In this document: piece by piece, positions 26,101 through 41,100 of the stretch
How the letters are laid out: each line of letters opens with the position of its first letter
How positions within the stretch are numbered: position 1 is the stretch's first letter
From: Anseranas semipalmata
Lineage: Eukaryota; Chordata; Aves; Anseriformes; Anseranatidae
DNA length: 64,000 nucleotides
Assembly (NCBI GenBank): GCA_013399115.1
Contig: VXAA01007177.1
Location: 272,505-336,504, forward strand
Reading direction: 5' to 3'
Translations under genes and position numbers: made by a program
Notes under the pieces: model-generated
Databases searched by the model: none
Told to the model about the DNA's origin: nothing
What the model saw: only the letters and a program-made list of their open reading frames with translations

Positions 26101-29100
26101 CTATTCTTCTAATATAAGCTCAAGGCAAGTACAGCTTGAAAGAAGCTCTGCATCTTTTTTTGTCACTTGATACACCTTCTATGTAATCACAGTCACTGTG
26201 ACAAACAAGGCATCCTTCTGCCCCTCAAAGTAGTGAGTGGTCATTTTTTGAGCACACTTCACTGTAACTGTTTTCTTTAGAGAGAGGTATCTTTTATAAG
26301 CTGTAAGTACAAGCTTCCACAAAGGCTTTAAATTAAGTTGCTGTTCTGCAAGTAACTGCTCTTCTCAATGCATTCAGTAGATAGTGAATGAGAAATGGAA
26401 ATGTTATGTATATAATACTGGGAAGCAAGGGGCTACCTGCATAAGCTGATTGCCCAAATTTTTGAATATTAAAATATTCTTGTGACTTATCTCTTATTTT
26501 ATTATGTATTCTCATCTCTAACTCTTTTTTGATGAACTTATAATACTGAGAATGTGAAATATCCTAATATCCTTTTTTTTCTTTCCTTTTTTTCTTTCTT
26601 TTTTTTTCTTTCCTTCTCTTTTATGCTTTTTTTTTTTAATTTCCTTATTTGTGATCTCAGGAATAATTTTAGTAGGATTCAAAAAACAAATGAAAAGCAG
26701 ACTTCTAATGTTTTTCTGTTGCTGTCATTACAACAACCACTGCACCAGGTTAGAAGGTGCCATAGCAACTTTGCATGCCTCGGCAGTATCAGGCAAAATT
26801 TCCTGAATCTGTTAACCTGAGAAAAACCCCAGTGACTCATGCCTCCATCTGGTAACATCATTTCAGTCTCCCAATGGGTATGATGTGGAGCTGAAATACT
26901 TCCAAGGCAATGAGATGGAGATCCACTCTACCAGTCTCCTTTTTGAGCCAGTGCATAGCTGAATGTGTCCAAACACCAGGCATTAAGGTTTTGTAAGCTG
27001 AGCAGTTGTAACATTTGTTGTGAAGCTACATTTTAATTTTCAAACCTTCATAATCTGTGATGGAACGCGAGTTTTTAAATAAGTTTTTGAACGCATGTTT
27101 GTATATTCAGTTTGAAAGTTCAAGATCAGATGTGCAAAGCTTGGCTGTTTGTGCAGATGTATTGCAATGCAGTCATTAGTTGCATGGTCATGGGATGTCT
27201 TCCATAATGCCTTTGCCTCATTAATTTCATGCAGTACCTGTGACATCCTTCCAAAAAAAANNNNNNNNNNNNNNNNNNNNNNNNNNNNNNNNNNTCACAA
27301 CTTGCTCTGCACGTGATTGCTCTACAATTATGTCATAGGATAGTATAATGTGAGGCTTCTTCTCCAGTGTTAGCCAGATAACCTAATTATGAAGTCTCCC
27401 ATCTTTAGTGTGAATGATGTAGTTGAATATTTCAGTACCAACCCTTTAGATTTGAATGGAAGGCCACCAACTTTTCTCTGGGATGATGCCTTAATGTATT
27501 GAGGAGTTTCTTATGTTTGTCTGCATTGAGTAACTGTCTTGTTGACTGAGAGACTTGATGTTCAGCATAAGTTTGACATAATATTCACTTGAACATTATT
27601 TTATCTTACTACAGCATAACACTATGTATGATGGCACGTAGTTTTCAGCTACAGTAAAAGCATAGTTGAAAACAAAGCTCCTCTTCCGGATTAATATTTG
27701 CATGTCAGACCTCTTAACAAGTTGCTTAACTCGCATTTTCGCTTCCAATATGAGGATTACATAAGCATCAATTTTTTGAGAGTTGATAAAGGCAAGCATT
27801 AGTTATTTTTTCTGGCAATTTGCTTAAAAATCTTTTTCAAAAACAGTATTGATAACTAGAACCATATACATTTTTAAAGAGGAAAGAAATATTCTTCACA
27901 GTGTGAAGATGTTAATCCTAACACTTATTCTTAAACAGGCTAGAAAGCTGGATGTGTACTTTGAATATGAGGAAAAAATAATGAGCAAATCCACTCTGGA
28001 CAAGTCTCTCCTGGACATGATTTCTGACCCAGATGGTGAGTACTTTAAATCTGAACTTGGTGTCAACATTGTTAAGAGATGCAATAAACCTATACACACT
28101 ATAAAGAGCGTATGTGTATTGCAAGCTGTGCAAGACTTGTAAAGGAAACAGCTTTTTACTGATTTTAGTAGCAGTCTAGAGTGTAAATTATTAGGCTAAG
28201 TAATATCCAAAATACTGGCAACTTTTGCAGCTCCATTAAAATCCATTCCTAACTCCTTGTTTCTGAAGGTCAAAAGATTTTAACTTTTGTGCTTCTCCAG
28301 TATTTACTAATATAGCATGGAATTGTGTGTTCTGAACAGTGCTAATTCTTTAGAATCCCACTGCATATTTTATAATGCATGCATTACAACACCAGAATGG
28401 AACAGGGCATTTCACAGGATTTGGTTAGATCAAGGAGTAGTAATGTAGGTGGCTTTTGCTCGTGTGAGGAAAAAAAAAGAGGTGGATGGGAGAAGGTGGA
28501 GAGAAGAGAATCGAGACTTAAATTGGCCAGTTTGCTGAGGCTCACCTGTTTTACATGCCTTGACCCAGCTGTGGCATGTCAAGGCATATAAAATTTCGTC
28601 ATCTGGGAGCAGAGCGTTACAGCTGTTCATATATGGTTCATACATAACAAAGCTGGCGATCATACATGGTGTATACATACATGGCGAGTATATTGGTGAA
28701 CCTGGAGGTTTTAGAGACCCCGAGTCCTTGCTGTTTTCCCAGTGTGCTCTTTAAGAAAACATTTTCTTATTGCATGTTATGTGTATAGGCTTGTAGCTAT
28801 AAACTGAACATAATGTATGCTTGAAGTTTCTATAATGATTCTTCTTTGTAGAAAGAGTATACATAAATTCTGCTGACTTTTTTTTTCTAATCTTTTATTA
28901 GTGTCTGTGCTATAGAGTCAAAAGGCAGTAGAAGAAATCATACATGGTTGGTAGAAGTCTGAGCTAAAGTTTTACAGACCTCATATTGGATCAAGTCTAG
29001 AAACTAACAAACTTTCAGGAAATCTGTAATGTCAGATACCAATCTGTAATTCAGTAGACATCCGTTGTTAATATGAAGTTAACAAGAATACGGACAATCT

Positions 29101-32100
29101 TTACTTCTATTAAGCAACAATGCAAACCAGTCCTTTTCCATGTTCAGAATTAACTGTTTGTGTACTATTTTGATTTCAACTTTAATGTTTGCATGAACAG
29201 CTGGTGATTATACCTGAAAACAGAAATGATTATGCTTGCCAGCATATCTTACTGGATCAATTACTTTCTACCTGAACCCACATTTTCTATGCATATTCAG
29301 ATTGCAGTATATATCAAATGTTTTTCCAGGCTTGATGTATCATATGGATATTTCTTTGAACAAAGATCCTGGGTTTACACAAGAGAAAGATTAGATATCC
29401 AAGCTACAGCTTTCCTTCATAAGCTAAATATTCAGATGTTTACAGTAACTCATTAGAATTTCATACACTTTGCCTAGATTTAAGACATTTATATAACAAA
29501 AGGACTTAAATTTAGGTACTGTGGTTATTTCAGAGTATGCTATCTTGCAAAACTGACCAGCTTCCAATTGTGTGATTTGCTGTGACATAGCAACAGAAAA
29601 CATTTATTTTGAAGGACTAATGCATCAAGTCTTCCAACACATTCAGTGGTGAACTACGTGTTTGTATTTTCTGTGGAATACTTGCCTTGTGGACAATATC
29701 TGCAGAGCTCTTCACAACAGCACTTAGACTTGACCACTTAACAGCTTCAGCCTCCCATTTTTATTGTCTTGTAGTAATTTACCACTCATTGCAATTAGCT
29801 GCCTCCCAGTTTGGTGGATATTACTATATCCTGGAGTGGTGATAAAACTGAAGTTACTGATTTTGCTTTGCTCCAGTAGTCGAGCAGTAGCCCTGAAGGC
29901 TTCCAGTTGGTTTTTGAGTTGAAAATAAAATTGTTCTATGTTAGGTTTGTCAAGTCAAGTTTTCTTCAGAACATTTACCACTCCTCCTCTCCATGCTGTC
30001 ACAGACCATAGCTTAGAAAAAAAACTGAACACTTTACAGGCAACCAGCCTGAGTCTTACCACTGTTTATCACAGCTGTGATTGATATCAGCAGTATGCTA
30101 AGAGTGAAGTACTGTTGCCAGAAAAAGTGGTTTTCCTAAGATTTAGATAAGTGTACATGATATATAATCAAAGATTTTTTTTTTCAATTCATTATTTTTT
30201 GGTAAAAGAAAATAGCACCTCATGTCTAAGTGAGACCTCCTATGCTTTTGCGAGCACATATCTTCTAGGAGTTTTGTGGGCACGGTAAATAAGCTCAGTG
30301 AGGTAAATGCTATCAAGTTCCAGCAAGTATTGACATAAGCTATAAACTGGCAAGCTGGAAACCAAGATTCCACGTCAGTTACAGAAACCAAGTCACTTAC
30401 ACTATATATTTAGGATGTGTAGAGTACGTTTTTACCCAAGTTGACTACAAATGGATGTCTACGTTGAAAGCTGGCTTTTGGTTCCAATGAAACAGAGTTT
30501 TTTCAGTTCTTGATTTTCTGTCTTACTGGTATTTGTCAAAGGTTATTAAAACTTATTTCCTAGAAAAAAAACTGTACCAACTCATAGATGTTCATTATGA
30601 CAGTACTTACTAAGAAATGGACTTCTTAACTTCTGCCAAACTAAATATGTGCTCACTTACCAAAAGTTGCATATTAGACTAGGTGATACCCTGCTATCAT
30701 TATCTACAGTCCATAGCTGGAAAAAATATACTTTCTTCTTCCCCACAAGTACAGAGAAGTGTGTTTTTAAAATATTGAACTATACCTAAAGGTAGCAAGC
30801 TTTTTTAATGAAATGTTGAATTACAAATTTGAAATGTTTGTTTTGAGAAGTTGTACTTCTGAAGTCTTCCATTTAAACTACGCTTTTTATTAATAGTAAT
30901 TCTCTTCTAGAAAAAAAGTAGATGCTGTTCGAACTCGGATATAGTAGGTTATAGTCTAAGTAACACAAGGATGGTCACATCATCATTTTGATCTGGCAGA
31001 GATGAATTTTGATTCCCAATGATAATGCTTCCCGAGAATTTGGAGCAGTGTCTTTCTCCAGGGAATGGTGTGGTAATAGGTGATTCAGGAGGTGAAATCC
31101 TTCCTGAAGACAAGTTGGAAGTTCAGCATTTTTTCCTGACCAAAGGTTCACGCAAGTGTTTTTGCAGCCGTCAACTGTTTCAGTACAGTCAACCCTAGAG
31201 CTGCATAAACAAATTGTAGAGCTCAAAAAAAAAAAAAGTGCTGTGGCTTTTACTTTTTTGCTTTTTTTCAGTCTCTTCTTTCACTGATCTACTGCCTGTT
31301 AATGCTTGCAATCCCCTCATAAAATAAGACATAATGTCACTACATAATTTATTTTGTATGTTACTTGAAGAACAGTATTTGCTACAAGCAAACTTGGCAA
31401 GTGTAAGTAACTCTTTCAGAAACAGTGAGCCAGTCTAACCCAATTTTTAATAAAGTTGCTGAATGTCTTTTACTACTGAACAAGGCCATGCTTAGAAATA
31501 ACAATTACCATGATAACTGAAAGTCTGAATGTACATATGTATTGTTACTGAAGATAAATTAACATACCACAGTAACAATTTTTATTTACTTATTTATTTC
31601 ACTGCAGCAGGAACTCCGGAAGACAAAATGCGGTTATTTCTTATCTATTACATAAGCTCAGCTCAGGCACCTTCAGAGGTATGTTCTTTACAGCTTGTAA
31701 CACTAACTTTTACCAAGCAGGATTTTTCTATATTGTCCCAGCATTAAATAGGTATTCCTGCTTCTCTATGAAGAGAAGTATGAAATACCCAGTTAATACT
31801 ACAACTTTAAATAAATTTTGTAGTATTATCAGGGAATCTGCTCACAAAGCATTAGCTACTATTTCAAAGGATATGAATGGCTAGTAAGAAGGCAGATCAT
31901 CTTTTGAAACATTTAGTTCAGAGTTACTACAAGATGCATCTGGGCACACTTTCCATTATAATGCTCCACTGCCCGATATAAGTAGATAAAAAATTGTTAA
32001 TATGATGCTTTTCAATCTATCCTTGTATATTCAAAAATAATTTGGTTAGTTGACGAGGAGATACATAATATAGAAATGCTTTTTATGTCAATATCTGAAT

Positions 32101-35100
32101 AATTAAGGAGACAATTTCTTAATAGTTCTTTAGAGTTTATGATGATTAATTTCAAGGAAGTTTTTTATTATACTGTAGAAATATTATGTAATAGAGAATT
32201 AATATAGATAATATGGAATCATTTTATGGTGAACTGCTATACTGACTCAAACTGGTAGAAAAAATTATGTTGGATTAGGCAAAGAGAAAGTATTCTTATA
32301 ATGTATATTAACTCCTCTTCATTGTTATTAGCTGCTGTTGTGACATTTTACAGAAACCAGTATTCTGTCATGTTTTTGAAAGACACTGATATAACAGACT
32401 GTTCCCTTAGCTGAAAGTGCACAGGATTTAATTCCACAAATACAGTTAAGTTAAATGGGAGCCACTCATAGCAAATTGCATTTTAAGGTGTATTTTCATA
32501 CTTGGTAGAGGATGGGATTAAGATTTATAATTGCTTTTTAACTTTGGTTAATGCTATAAGTTTACATTTAATATTTAGGTAAGAATATCTTGTATTCCAC
32601 ATGGAGAGAGTTAAGAGTAGTCTAAACCTGTTGCATTTCTCCACTTCATAATTTCAGATTGATCTGGAGCAGTATAAAAAAGCATTAATGGATGCAGGTT
32701 GTAATCTTGCTCCTTTGAACTACATAAAACAATGGAAGTAAGTAATTTCCTTTTTCTCCTATGTAATTGGGTAATTTTACAGAATACAGCATTAGTATCA
32801 AAGAATTATGTATTACCTCTCATACATCGTAAATTATCCTTAAACATTCATTCTGGCATAATCTTTTGCTGTCATTGTTATGGTAATACACGAAAAATCT
32901 TATTTTACAACTGAACTCTAATAATGCCAGAACATTATTGACCATGACACACATGAGTGTCCTTAATTATCCAAGATGGAAACAGTTTATTGAATTCAGT
33001 GAAAAGCTGGGGTAGTTCAGACTCCAGATTTTGTGGTTCATACCAAAGGGCCATGCTGCCTATCAGTTACTGCAGTTATACCTGTTATAAAAATAAATTC
33101 CTTGTCTTTTAAATATAAAATCTAATTCCTTTCAGTTCCTTAACCATTGTAGCTCTAGACAAGAGGGATGCATGTAATACATAGTTACTTCCTGAAACAG
33201 TTTGAGAAGCAGAAATATTTTCACTTTCAAATGACCAGTGGAACATTCTACAGCAGGATGTGCCATGAGATGAAGCATTTGATTTCTACCCCTGCTTTCA
33301 CAGGGCTTTCACTAAGATGGCTTCAGCTCCAACCAGCTATGGAAACACTACGCCTAAACCTTTGGGGTATGCTTTTGATTAATTTTCTGTAAGCCTTTGG
33401 GTTCTTTTAGCTTATTTTAATAGTACCAAAAGCGTGATTAGTGCTGTACGTGGCCCAGAATAAAACATTTCCCTATTTGTAAAAAAAAAAAATAAAATTT
33501 ACAGACAAAGTTACAAGCACTTATTTCCCCTTAACAGTGCACAGGATTTACACACAGGAAAACTGAAGGATATGTGGCTAAATCCAGAAAGTAACTTAAT
33601 ATAATGATACCTGTATGTGCACATTACATGTACAAGCTCTCCTAGGAGAAGAATTCTGCATAAGGAAATGAACCTAAGACAGCCATCATGTTGAGCCTTA
33701 TTTAATCAATGGCAGAAGAAAAGAACAGCCCTGTGCATTCAAAATTAGTTCTCTCTAGGGCTAGAAGACTGTCTGGGATGAAAGAATGCACTGCTTTTTT
33801 TTTTAGCATCTCCTGGACTGTGCGTCTGTCAGGTTATTCAAAGGTGTAGTTATTTATTTTAAGACATTGAAAGGGAAGATAATGGCTGTACTTATGCTGT
33901 GGGTACTTATATCCCATACAGAATCCTCATTACAAGCTGTACTTTCAGAAATGCACTGTCACTGTCATAGAGACTGTCACAGTATGTTCAGAGAGAATTC
34001 CAATGCTGTCTCACTTGGAAAAATTACTGTTTGGTAGGTTGGAAATACTGAGCATCTCTGTTAACTCTGGTGATTAAGACACCCACTTAAAAAGAGCACT
34101 CAAATCCTTGCACTACTTAAAATAAACTGTTAAGTGGATCAAAGACTAGAACACAAGACTCCTATGGGTAATTGAGGATCTAATTGCTAGATTACAAGTA
34201 TATTCCCATACACTTGGTTGCCATGTGGTTTGAAAAATAGCTTATTTCAGGAAAAACTGAATGAATTAGTACCTAAGTTGCATCAGCTCTAATGGGAATT
34301 GGATATCAGTATCAAGCTTAAGAATGCAAATTAAAAAAAGAAAAACTTATGTATCATCTTTATTTTGTTTTTCAGTTTGTTTTCACGTGTTATGAATACA
34401 GGATCACAGTTTGTGATGGAAGGTGTGAAGAACTTGGTACTGAAGCAACAAGTAAGTTTAAAGACCAATAAAAATAATAATAATAATAAAATTAGTCTAT
34501 CGAGTGAGCATTGTGAACATTTAGAAAAACAACTTTTGTTACCTCTGTCAGATTAATAAAGTTAGCAGTACAGTAAAAAATACCATCAACCTCTGCTGTT
34601 GGATAGATCTATTGTTTTGTAGTTTTCAATTTTTAGACAAGTAATGAATAATGTTCAAATTGTCTTTGAATGCCTCTATTTGTAAGGAATTAGATTCCAG
34701 CATGTGCAGTTAAGACTGATTTCAGCAATAAAAAAAGAACAGCTGTGGAACACTTAAAATAGATTAGACTTTCATAAACACGAAAAGCCCTCTGTGTCTT
34801 TGCTTAAAACAGCATGTATTAAATGCATCTATTCCAGGATGATTGAACGGCTCAAAGCATTCATTGTCTGTTCAGTTACAAATTCAAACATTTCCAGTTT
34901 TTCCACCTAAGTAACATACAGCAACCTGAAACTTAGCTTCTGCTAATAAAGACTTGGGCGCTGGGTTTAGGTTTGAAGATGGATCAGATTCACTGTGGGA
35001 GAAGAGGAGAGGAAAGCTGTTGCTCCTGCTCTCTAAGAACACACCTGTGGAGCTAGGCTCTGAAAAGAGCTAATACTGGAAACCTTACAGCCTGAGTTTG

Positions 35101-38100
35101 CAACACTCTGTTTTGACAAGCTTGATTGCAGTTTCTTTGTTACTCTCTTTTGTCTCTTAAGTCTTTGTTCCCTTTTATTTATTACCTCAGAATTCTAACT
35201 TCTACTAGGTGTCTAAAGGAAAATTCTGCTATCTAATCATGGAGTATCACCTCTGTGTGATTACAGTACCCTGCTAATGAATGCTGTTGAACAAAATGAT
35301 TTTTTATTTAAAGGAGGAGAAGACCATGTGTCCTGGGAATTTGGGTGTCTTTTTGCTTGTTCACTAAGCCCTGGCCTTCTCATTCTCCCAGTACCATTGC
35401 ATTTGTAGTGATTGTATTATGAAAATTAGTAATTCATAATGCAAAACTCACCTGTATGTGGTGAGTTTTTATGGTAATTTCAGACTAAAACCAGAACTTG
35501 AATGGAATATTTGAATGCTTATTTATTTATTTAATAGGAATGTTGTTCTTCTGTGCTAGCACCCACACTAGGGATGCTCCTATCATTGCAACTCTAGCTT
35601 TCTAATCAGAAAATTGGCATGACTTCTAACAAACCTGAACAATCTACCTCAGGAAAAGAGCTTTGCTGGTGTAATTCCATCAACTGGGGGGGTTCTAGGA
35701 CACTGCTTCATAGGACTTTTTACTAACAGTCTGTTACAGACTCCACATCTTCTGAGCTTTAGATATGTTTATTAAAGAGGAAGGAAGGTTTTCCATGAAG
35801 GCTTTCTATTTGCTATAATAAAAGCACTGAAGCAGTAGATGAGTGACTACCATAAAAAGTGCAATTTTCCAAAATTGGATTCTGAAGTATTGTATTGCTA
35901 TTGAAATAGAATTAAAACTAGTGGCAAAAATAATGTTTGCCAACACAATTCAAAGATATTATTTTGCATTACAATAAGTTATATCCGTTCTTAGGGCATT
36001 CCAGGCAAGTGCAGTTGTTCAGTTGAGTTTCCTGGTCTATAAATTATAGTGTGCTTGTGAATAATTCTTAGTAATCTTCAGCATTCCATTAATTTCACAT
36101 TTTGCTTAACAGAATCTTCCAGTCACACGTATATTGGACAACCTTATGGAGATGAAGTCAAACCCTGTGAGTATAACTGCCTTCACATGCAAAGAGACAG
36201 AACAAATGAAATCTTTAGGCTCTGATATGTAATATGCCATAGCTATTTTTTGTTCATGATAATACAGTTAAATCTAATTGTGCTGTATCTCAATAACAGG
36301 ACCATTTTCAGAACTATTTCATAAGATTTTTTATCATAAAAGTAGTTTCTAAATCATGACAAATCATTGTGTCTCATTGGAGCTACTGTGTTTGGAGGGG
36401 TTCTGTTCTGAGTTTCTATTACTCTTGTACTATACTGAGTTTCTCTTGCTCCTGAATTTCTAAAAGTTAAACCGTGGGCTGAAGTTTTCTTTGAATCAAG
36501 GTGATTTTTTAAGAGCACAATTTCAAAAGTCAAGTACTTATGAACATGTGTATTACAGAAAATTCTGTTTTCCACATCTTTAAAGCTTTGCCATTTAGAG
36601 GAAAATATTTTAGTAGTCTTCCAGTCTTTCAGTTTGAAATCAGATTTGTTTTTTTTTTTGTCAGAAAAGTCCTCTTGTTCCTGTGAAAATGTACTTAGAC
36701 TTGCATAAGTTACCGAAGTTTGGAAATGCTTAAGTGCTAGATGCACAGTCAAGAAATTTGCTAGAATTTAAGCTAAAAATAGCCCCAAATCTTTTTTACA
36801 TAGTTTACAGTCAAATCCATCTTTTTTATTACCTATTTAGTTCCTTCAGAACTGTTACATATGACCATCCTATACAAAACTTGTTCTGAAAAATCACCTG
36901 TTAGAAGTTAATTTTAAGGTTTAACATGTCTGCCACATCATATCAGTCTTCCTGTTTTAACGATATCAGAATCAGAGGGATAAAAGTGTAATATTTCACA
37001 CTGGTTTATCAGTATACCTAGACAGAGGTAAGGTAAATCCCTTTGTTTTCATCATTTGAACAACATTTTGGCTTGGTAACAAAAGATGTAATTTTTGCAC
37101 TATTTTGCTTAACAAATGTTTAAAGAAGTATAAAGAATGTATGGATTTTTGCAATTCTAGATGGATTTTCACACTGATGCTTAACAATTTCTGCTAGTTA
37201 GCTAACACTTTTTGGCTCTTCAGACTTGGTTAGCCATTTGCATCCACTGATCCGTTTTTACCTCTTTAACATAGTATGTCTGTATGTTAGTTAGCAATTC
37301 ACTTGTCAGCTGTGCATCCTCTTCTGAGGTTTTATTCTGCGCTGCAGTGGTTATGACAGAAATGTAGGTATGCCTGGGAAATAGCAAAACTCCGTAGATT
37401 TGAAATACTCTTCTTAGACCACTTGCATCTTCAGGTATTAAACAATATGTAAATGGAGATAAATAATTGTAAAATAGGAAAATGATCAATATGCAAGTAA
37501 TCCCGTCTTTTTCTAAACTGTACTTCATAGATAGTATGTCATGATTGTTAGGCAAAAAAATTTGCTTTGTTAACAAACCAAGAAATTGATGCAGTTTTCA
37601 GCAACAGAGTGGATTGTTGTCCTTATTTGCAAGACTTTGAAAAGATGTGCAGGGCTAATTTTATCTAGTCAACCAGTAGAGGTCACTCGGAGCACTTAAT
37701 ATGGAAATCTGAAAGTAAAACCTACTGGTAACTTAGGTGAAAACCGAAACAAAATTTCAAAATAAACACTAGCTTCCTCAGACTACAAGTTTAGGAATTG
37801 ATTTGGAAAAGTTTACAAGTCATACCTTCTCTTTTTGTTGACTTGATATTGTCACATTGTATTCATAGAAAACAGCCAACATCACCTTGATAATCTGGAG
37901 AAAGAAGGGAGATTTAGATTAGATGTTAGGAGGAAATTCTGCACTCAGAGGGTGGTGAGGCACTGGAACAGGGTGCCCAGAGAAGCTGTGGATGCCCCAT
38001 CCCTGGAGGTGTTCAAGGCCAGGCTGGATGAGGCCCTGGGCAACCTGATCTAGTGGGAGGTGTCCCTGCCCATGGCAGGGGGGTTTGAACTAGATGATCT

Positions 38101-41100
38101 TTAAGGTCCCTTCCAACCTAAGCCATTCTATGACTCCATGAAAACACTGATCTTCTCACTTGAAAAAGGGAGAGACTGAGATGATCTGTCAGTGACTTCG
38201 TGTTACACTACCATGTCAGAGACTGGAGTTCATGACCCAAAACAGGGAGTCCTACTTTTCAAGTCATAGGAGACCAGGCAAGCCCTAAAGGATGACTCTC
38301 CTAACACGTAGGAAAACTGACAGCAACTTTTTGAATAAGTGAGTTCCCCCTTTCAGCAAACAGAAGAAAGTCAGACAGTTATTGTGGAATGTGTTTAGGC
38401 TTGTTGTAGGATAAACCAAAGTGAAATCATACCTGAGAAAGGGCACTGTGTAGAAACACACCACTGTGGCCTCTGTTCATCTTCTGATGTTTGAGGACCT
38501 TTTCCATCCCCAGAATAGAAAACTATTGCCCAGATGGCAAAAGACAAAGGGAGGGGAAAGAAAGCCTAAGATAGGGGGTTTTATTGTTGTTTGTTTGTTT
38601 TACATGACAGAAAAAAATCTCCTTTATACATAATCTCCTTTACAATTCATTAAATCTTACTTGCCAACCACAGTAATCGTATGAAATGTACATACAGATA
38701 AAAGGTTTTATGCAAAGGTAGAACAGATTATTCAGAAGTCAAGCAATTATTACAATGAATGCAAATAATTTATATTCCCAATATAAAACGCAACAATAAA
38801 CTATATCCATGAAACGTGCAACTTATACCACCAACATTCACAAATGTTGTCAGTTTAAGATTTTGAACCTATTCAAAATGGTACACTGCGCAAAAATCCT
38901 CTGCAGTTGTTTTTAAATCAATCTTTATGTTGCTTGTCCTTACTGCTTGTTTAGTGCTACAAGGCCAGTTACCAGGAAGGACAAATGAGTCTACACCTGT
39001 GCTTTCCAAGTTTCTCAGAAGCAGAAACAGATAGAACAGTTCTTAGGGGCAATAATACCATCCTGTGATTTTGGCTGGATTGTTTAACTATAGTTGCACT
39101 TTTTCTGGAAATATCTGTTGTGAAACATCATGACCTTAAAGTAATCTGTGTGTTTGTTGTTGTTTTTAAACTCTGATTTTAGTTCTGGCATTAATCTGTA
39201 ATTCATTTTAATTAGCAGGGAATCTGCAGTTCTTTATCTGAGTTAAAGGTTTCTAAAATACCCTTCTGTTTCAAAATAGTAATATCTATGTGTTCCTAGC
39301 TCTCTCATTACTTCAGAGTTGCTATACTGCCTTTATATACCAGGCTGCCAAAATCGTGAATGCTGGCAGACTTTGCAAATGCTGCTGAAATTCCCAGTGG
39401 AGTGTATTATAGCATTTTACAGAGATTCAGTGTGAAATTAGTTCTAAATTAAGTTCTTTTAAAAAGCCAAACTTGAGGATAAGATACTTATTTTATTTAA
39501 TTGCAAAGCTCCTTAATATCAAATAGATTTATTTTCTTTTGTGTGTAACTACCACGTGTATACTAAATATTTTGTAGTATTAGAGATAGTTATGCTTTGT
39601 AAGTGCTAGTAAATTCCCCAGATAACTTGTCTACTACTGGAGAAGAATTATTTCTGTTATATAGAATTGTCAAAACACAGAGGTCTGGCATGTAAGCACC
39701 CAGATGAAATCCAATTTAGTCCTGCATGCAATTTATCCATAAAGTAAACACCGTAGTACCTGGATGAAAATGTAGTATAGAAACAGATGAAAGCCATGCA
39801 GTTGTCAGAAAGCGTTATTAAGAAGCTTTGTTTTTCATCCGTAAGAATTGGCAAAAATCCTGCTTGTTGCCAATAAAAATATTGGAAGTGCCTCAGTATT
39901 TTGCATGAAGAAAAAAAAGCTAGAGTTTAGACAGTCAGACTTCTCAAATTCTTGTGGAACTCATTTCTTCTTCACAAGCTTCATTTTGGTTTAATAGTAG
40001 TCATAAATCATGAAATGAAATGGTAAGTTTCGTAATAGTAGCAGATTTTGATCTATCTTGTATTTAGCATTCATTGCCATAGAACTGTTTTGTTTTATGC
40101 AATTAAATCACTAGCAGAGCTCTGGAAAATTTTAATGTTTATAACCGCATGATGTTCCTCTAAAGCTGATGACACCTTAGTATTTTTTTCTGCATATTGC
40201 CTTTCTGTTGAGATTTATTATGCAACCAGTGTATTTTTGGAAAGTGTGTAATAGTCAATTGTAGATGAACCAGAAACAGTTCATAATTCTCTTGTTTATT
40301 CTGTACTGGTTCAGTTATGTACAAATATATGAGTAAAGTATATGTGGACACCACAGTTCATTTTGAATGATGGTATCTGCTAAATGGGGAAATCACATTG
40401 GTCTAAATGATATTTAATGTAACAGATACAGAAATTCATAACCCAAAATTCATGTCTTTTGAGATTAAAACATACTTTTTAATAGGAGACAGATGACTAC
40501 CGATACTTTGATCCCAAGATGCTACGAGGCAGTGACAGGTAAGTTTACTGCAAGTTTTGCTTGTTTCCTTGTACTCTGTGAAAAGGCTAACTTAAAAAAT
40601 TCATTTTTATTTTACTTGCTGACTACGTAATATCTATAGTTATTCATTCTAAGACAAGACAGTTGATATTGAAGGAATTCACAACTGGAAACTGGATCAA
40701 CCAGATAAATTTGTGTAATACTACAAAAAAAATTTTTGTTCCAATGACTGAACATGCTGCTAACTTGTACATCTGTTCAGTCACAGGAATGTATACTAGT
40801 ATTTAACAGTAATGAATGTTAGAATTCTTTACAGTTATACTGCTTGGTTTCTTTGAACCTTTGTGTTTTTTCACTGTTAAATTAAAAATTAATTGGGTAG
40901 CACACACAAATTTTACTTTGAATATCACCCCTTTTTAGTAGTCTATTACTGAATTTTCCAAAAAAAAAAAAAAAGACTGCATTTGCTCTTGTATAGACAG
41001 GTGCACATGTATGTTCACGTGCATATGAAGGGAGAGTCAGATATAGTTTATTTTACCAGCAAAAGAAAGGAACACAAATTGCACTGAAAGTTTATAAATT

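Larger units (their letters stand above)
20625..27938 (+). other. SCFD1: SCFD1 intron 14 (largest)
   Basis: 7.3-kb intron, phase 0. It holds an antisense CR1 (21548-21942), a 19-20-base tandem duplication (23503-23541), several poly-A runs, a (TTTA)n tract, a long polypyrimidine tract (26571-26638) and an assembly gap. No extra SCFD1 exon is needed here, since the frame joins directly. Confidence 0.9.
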
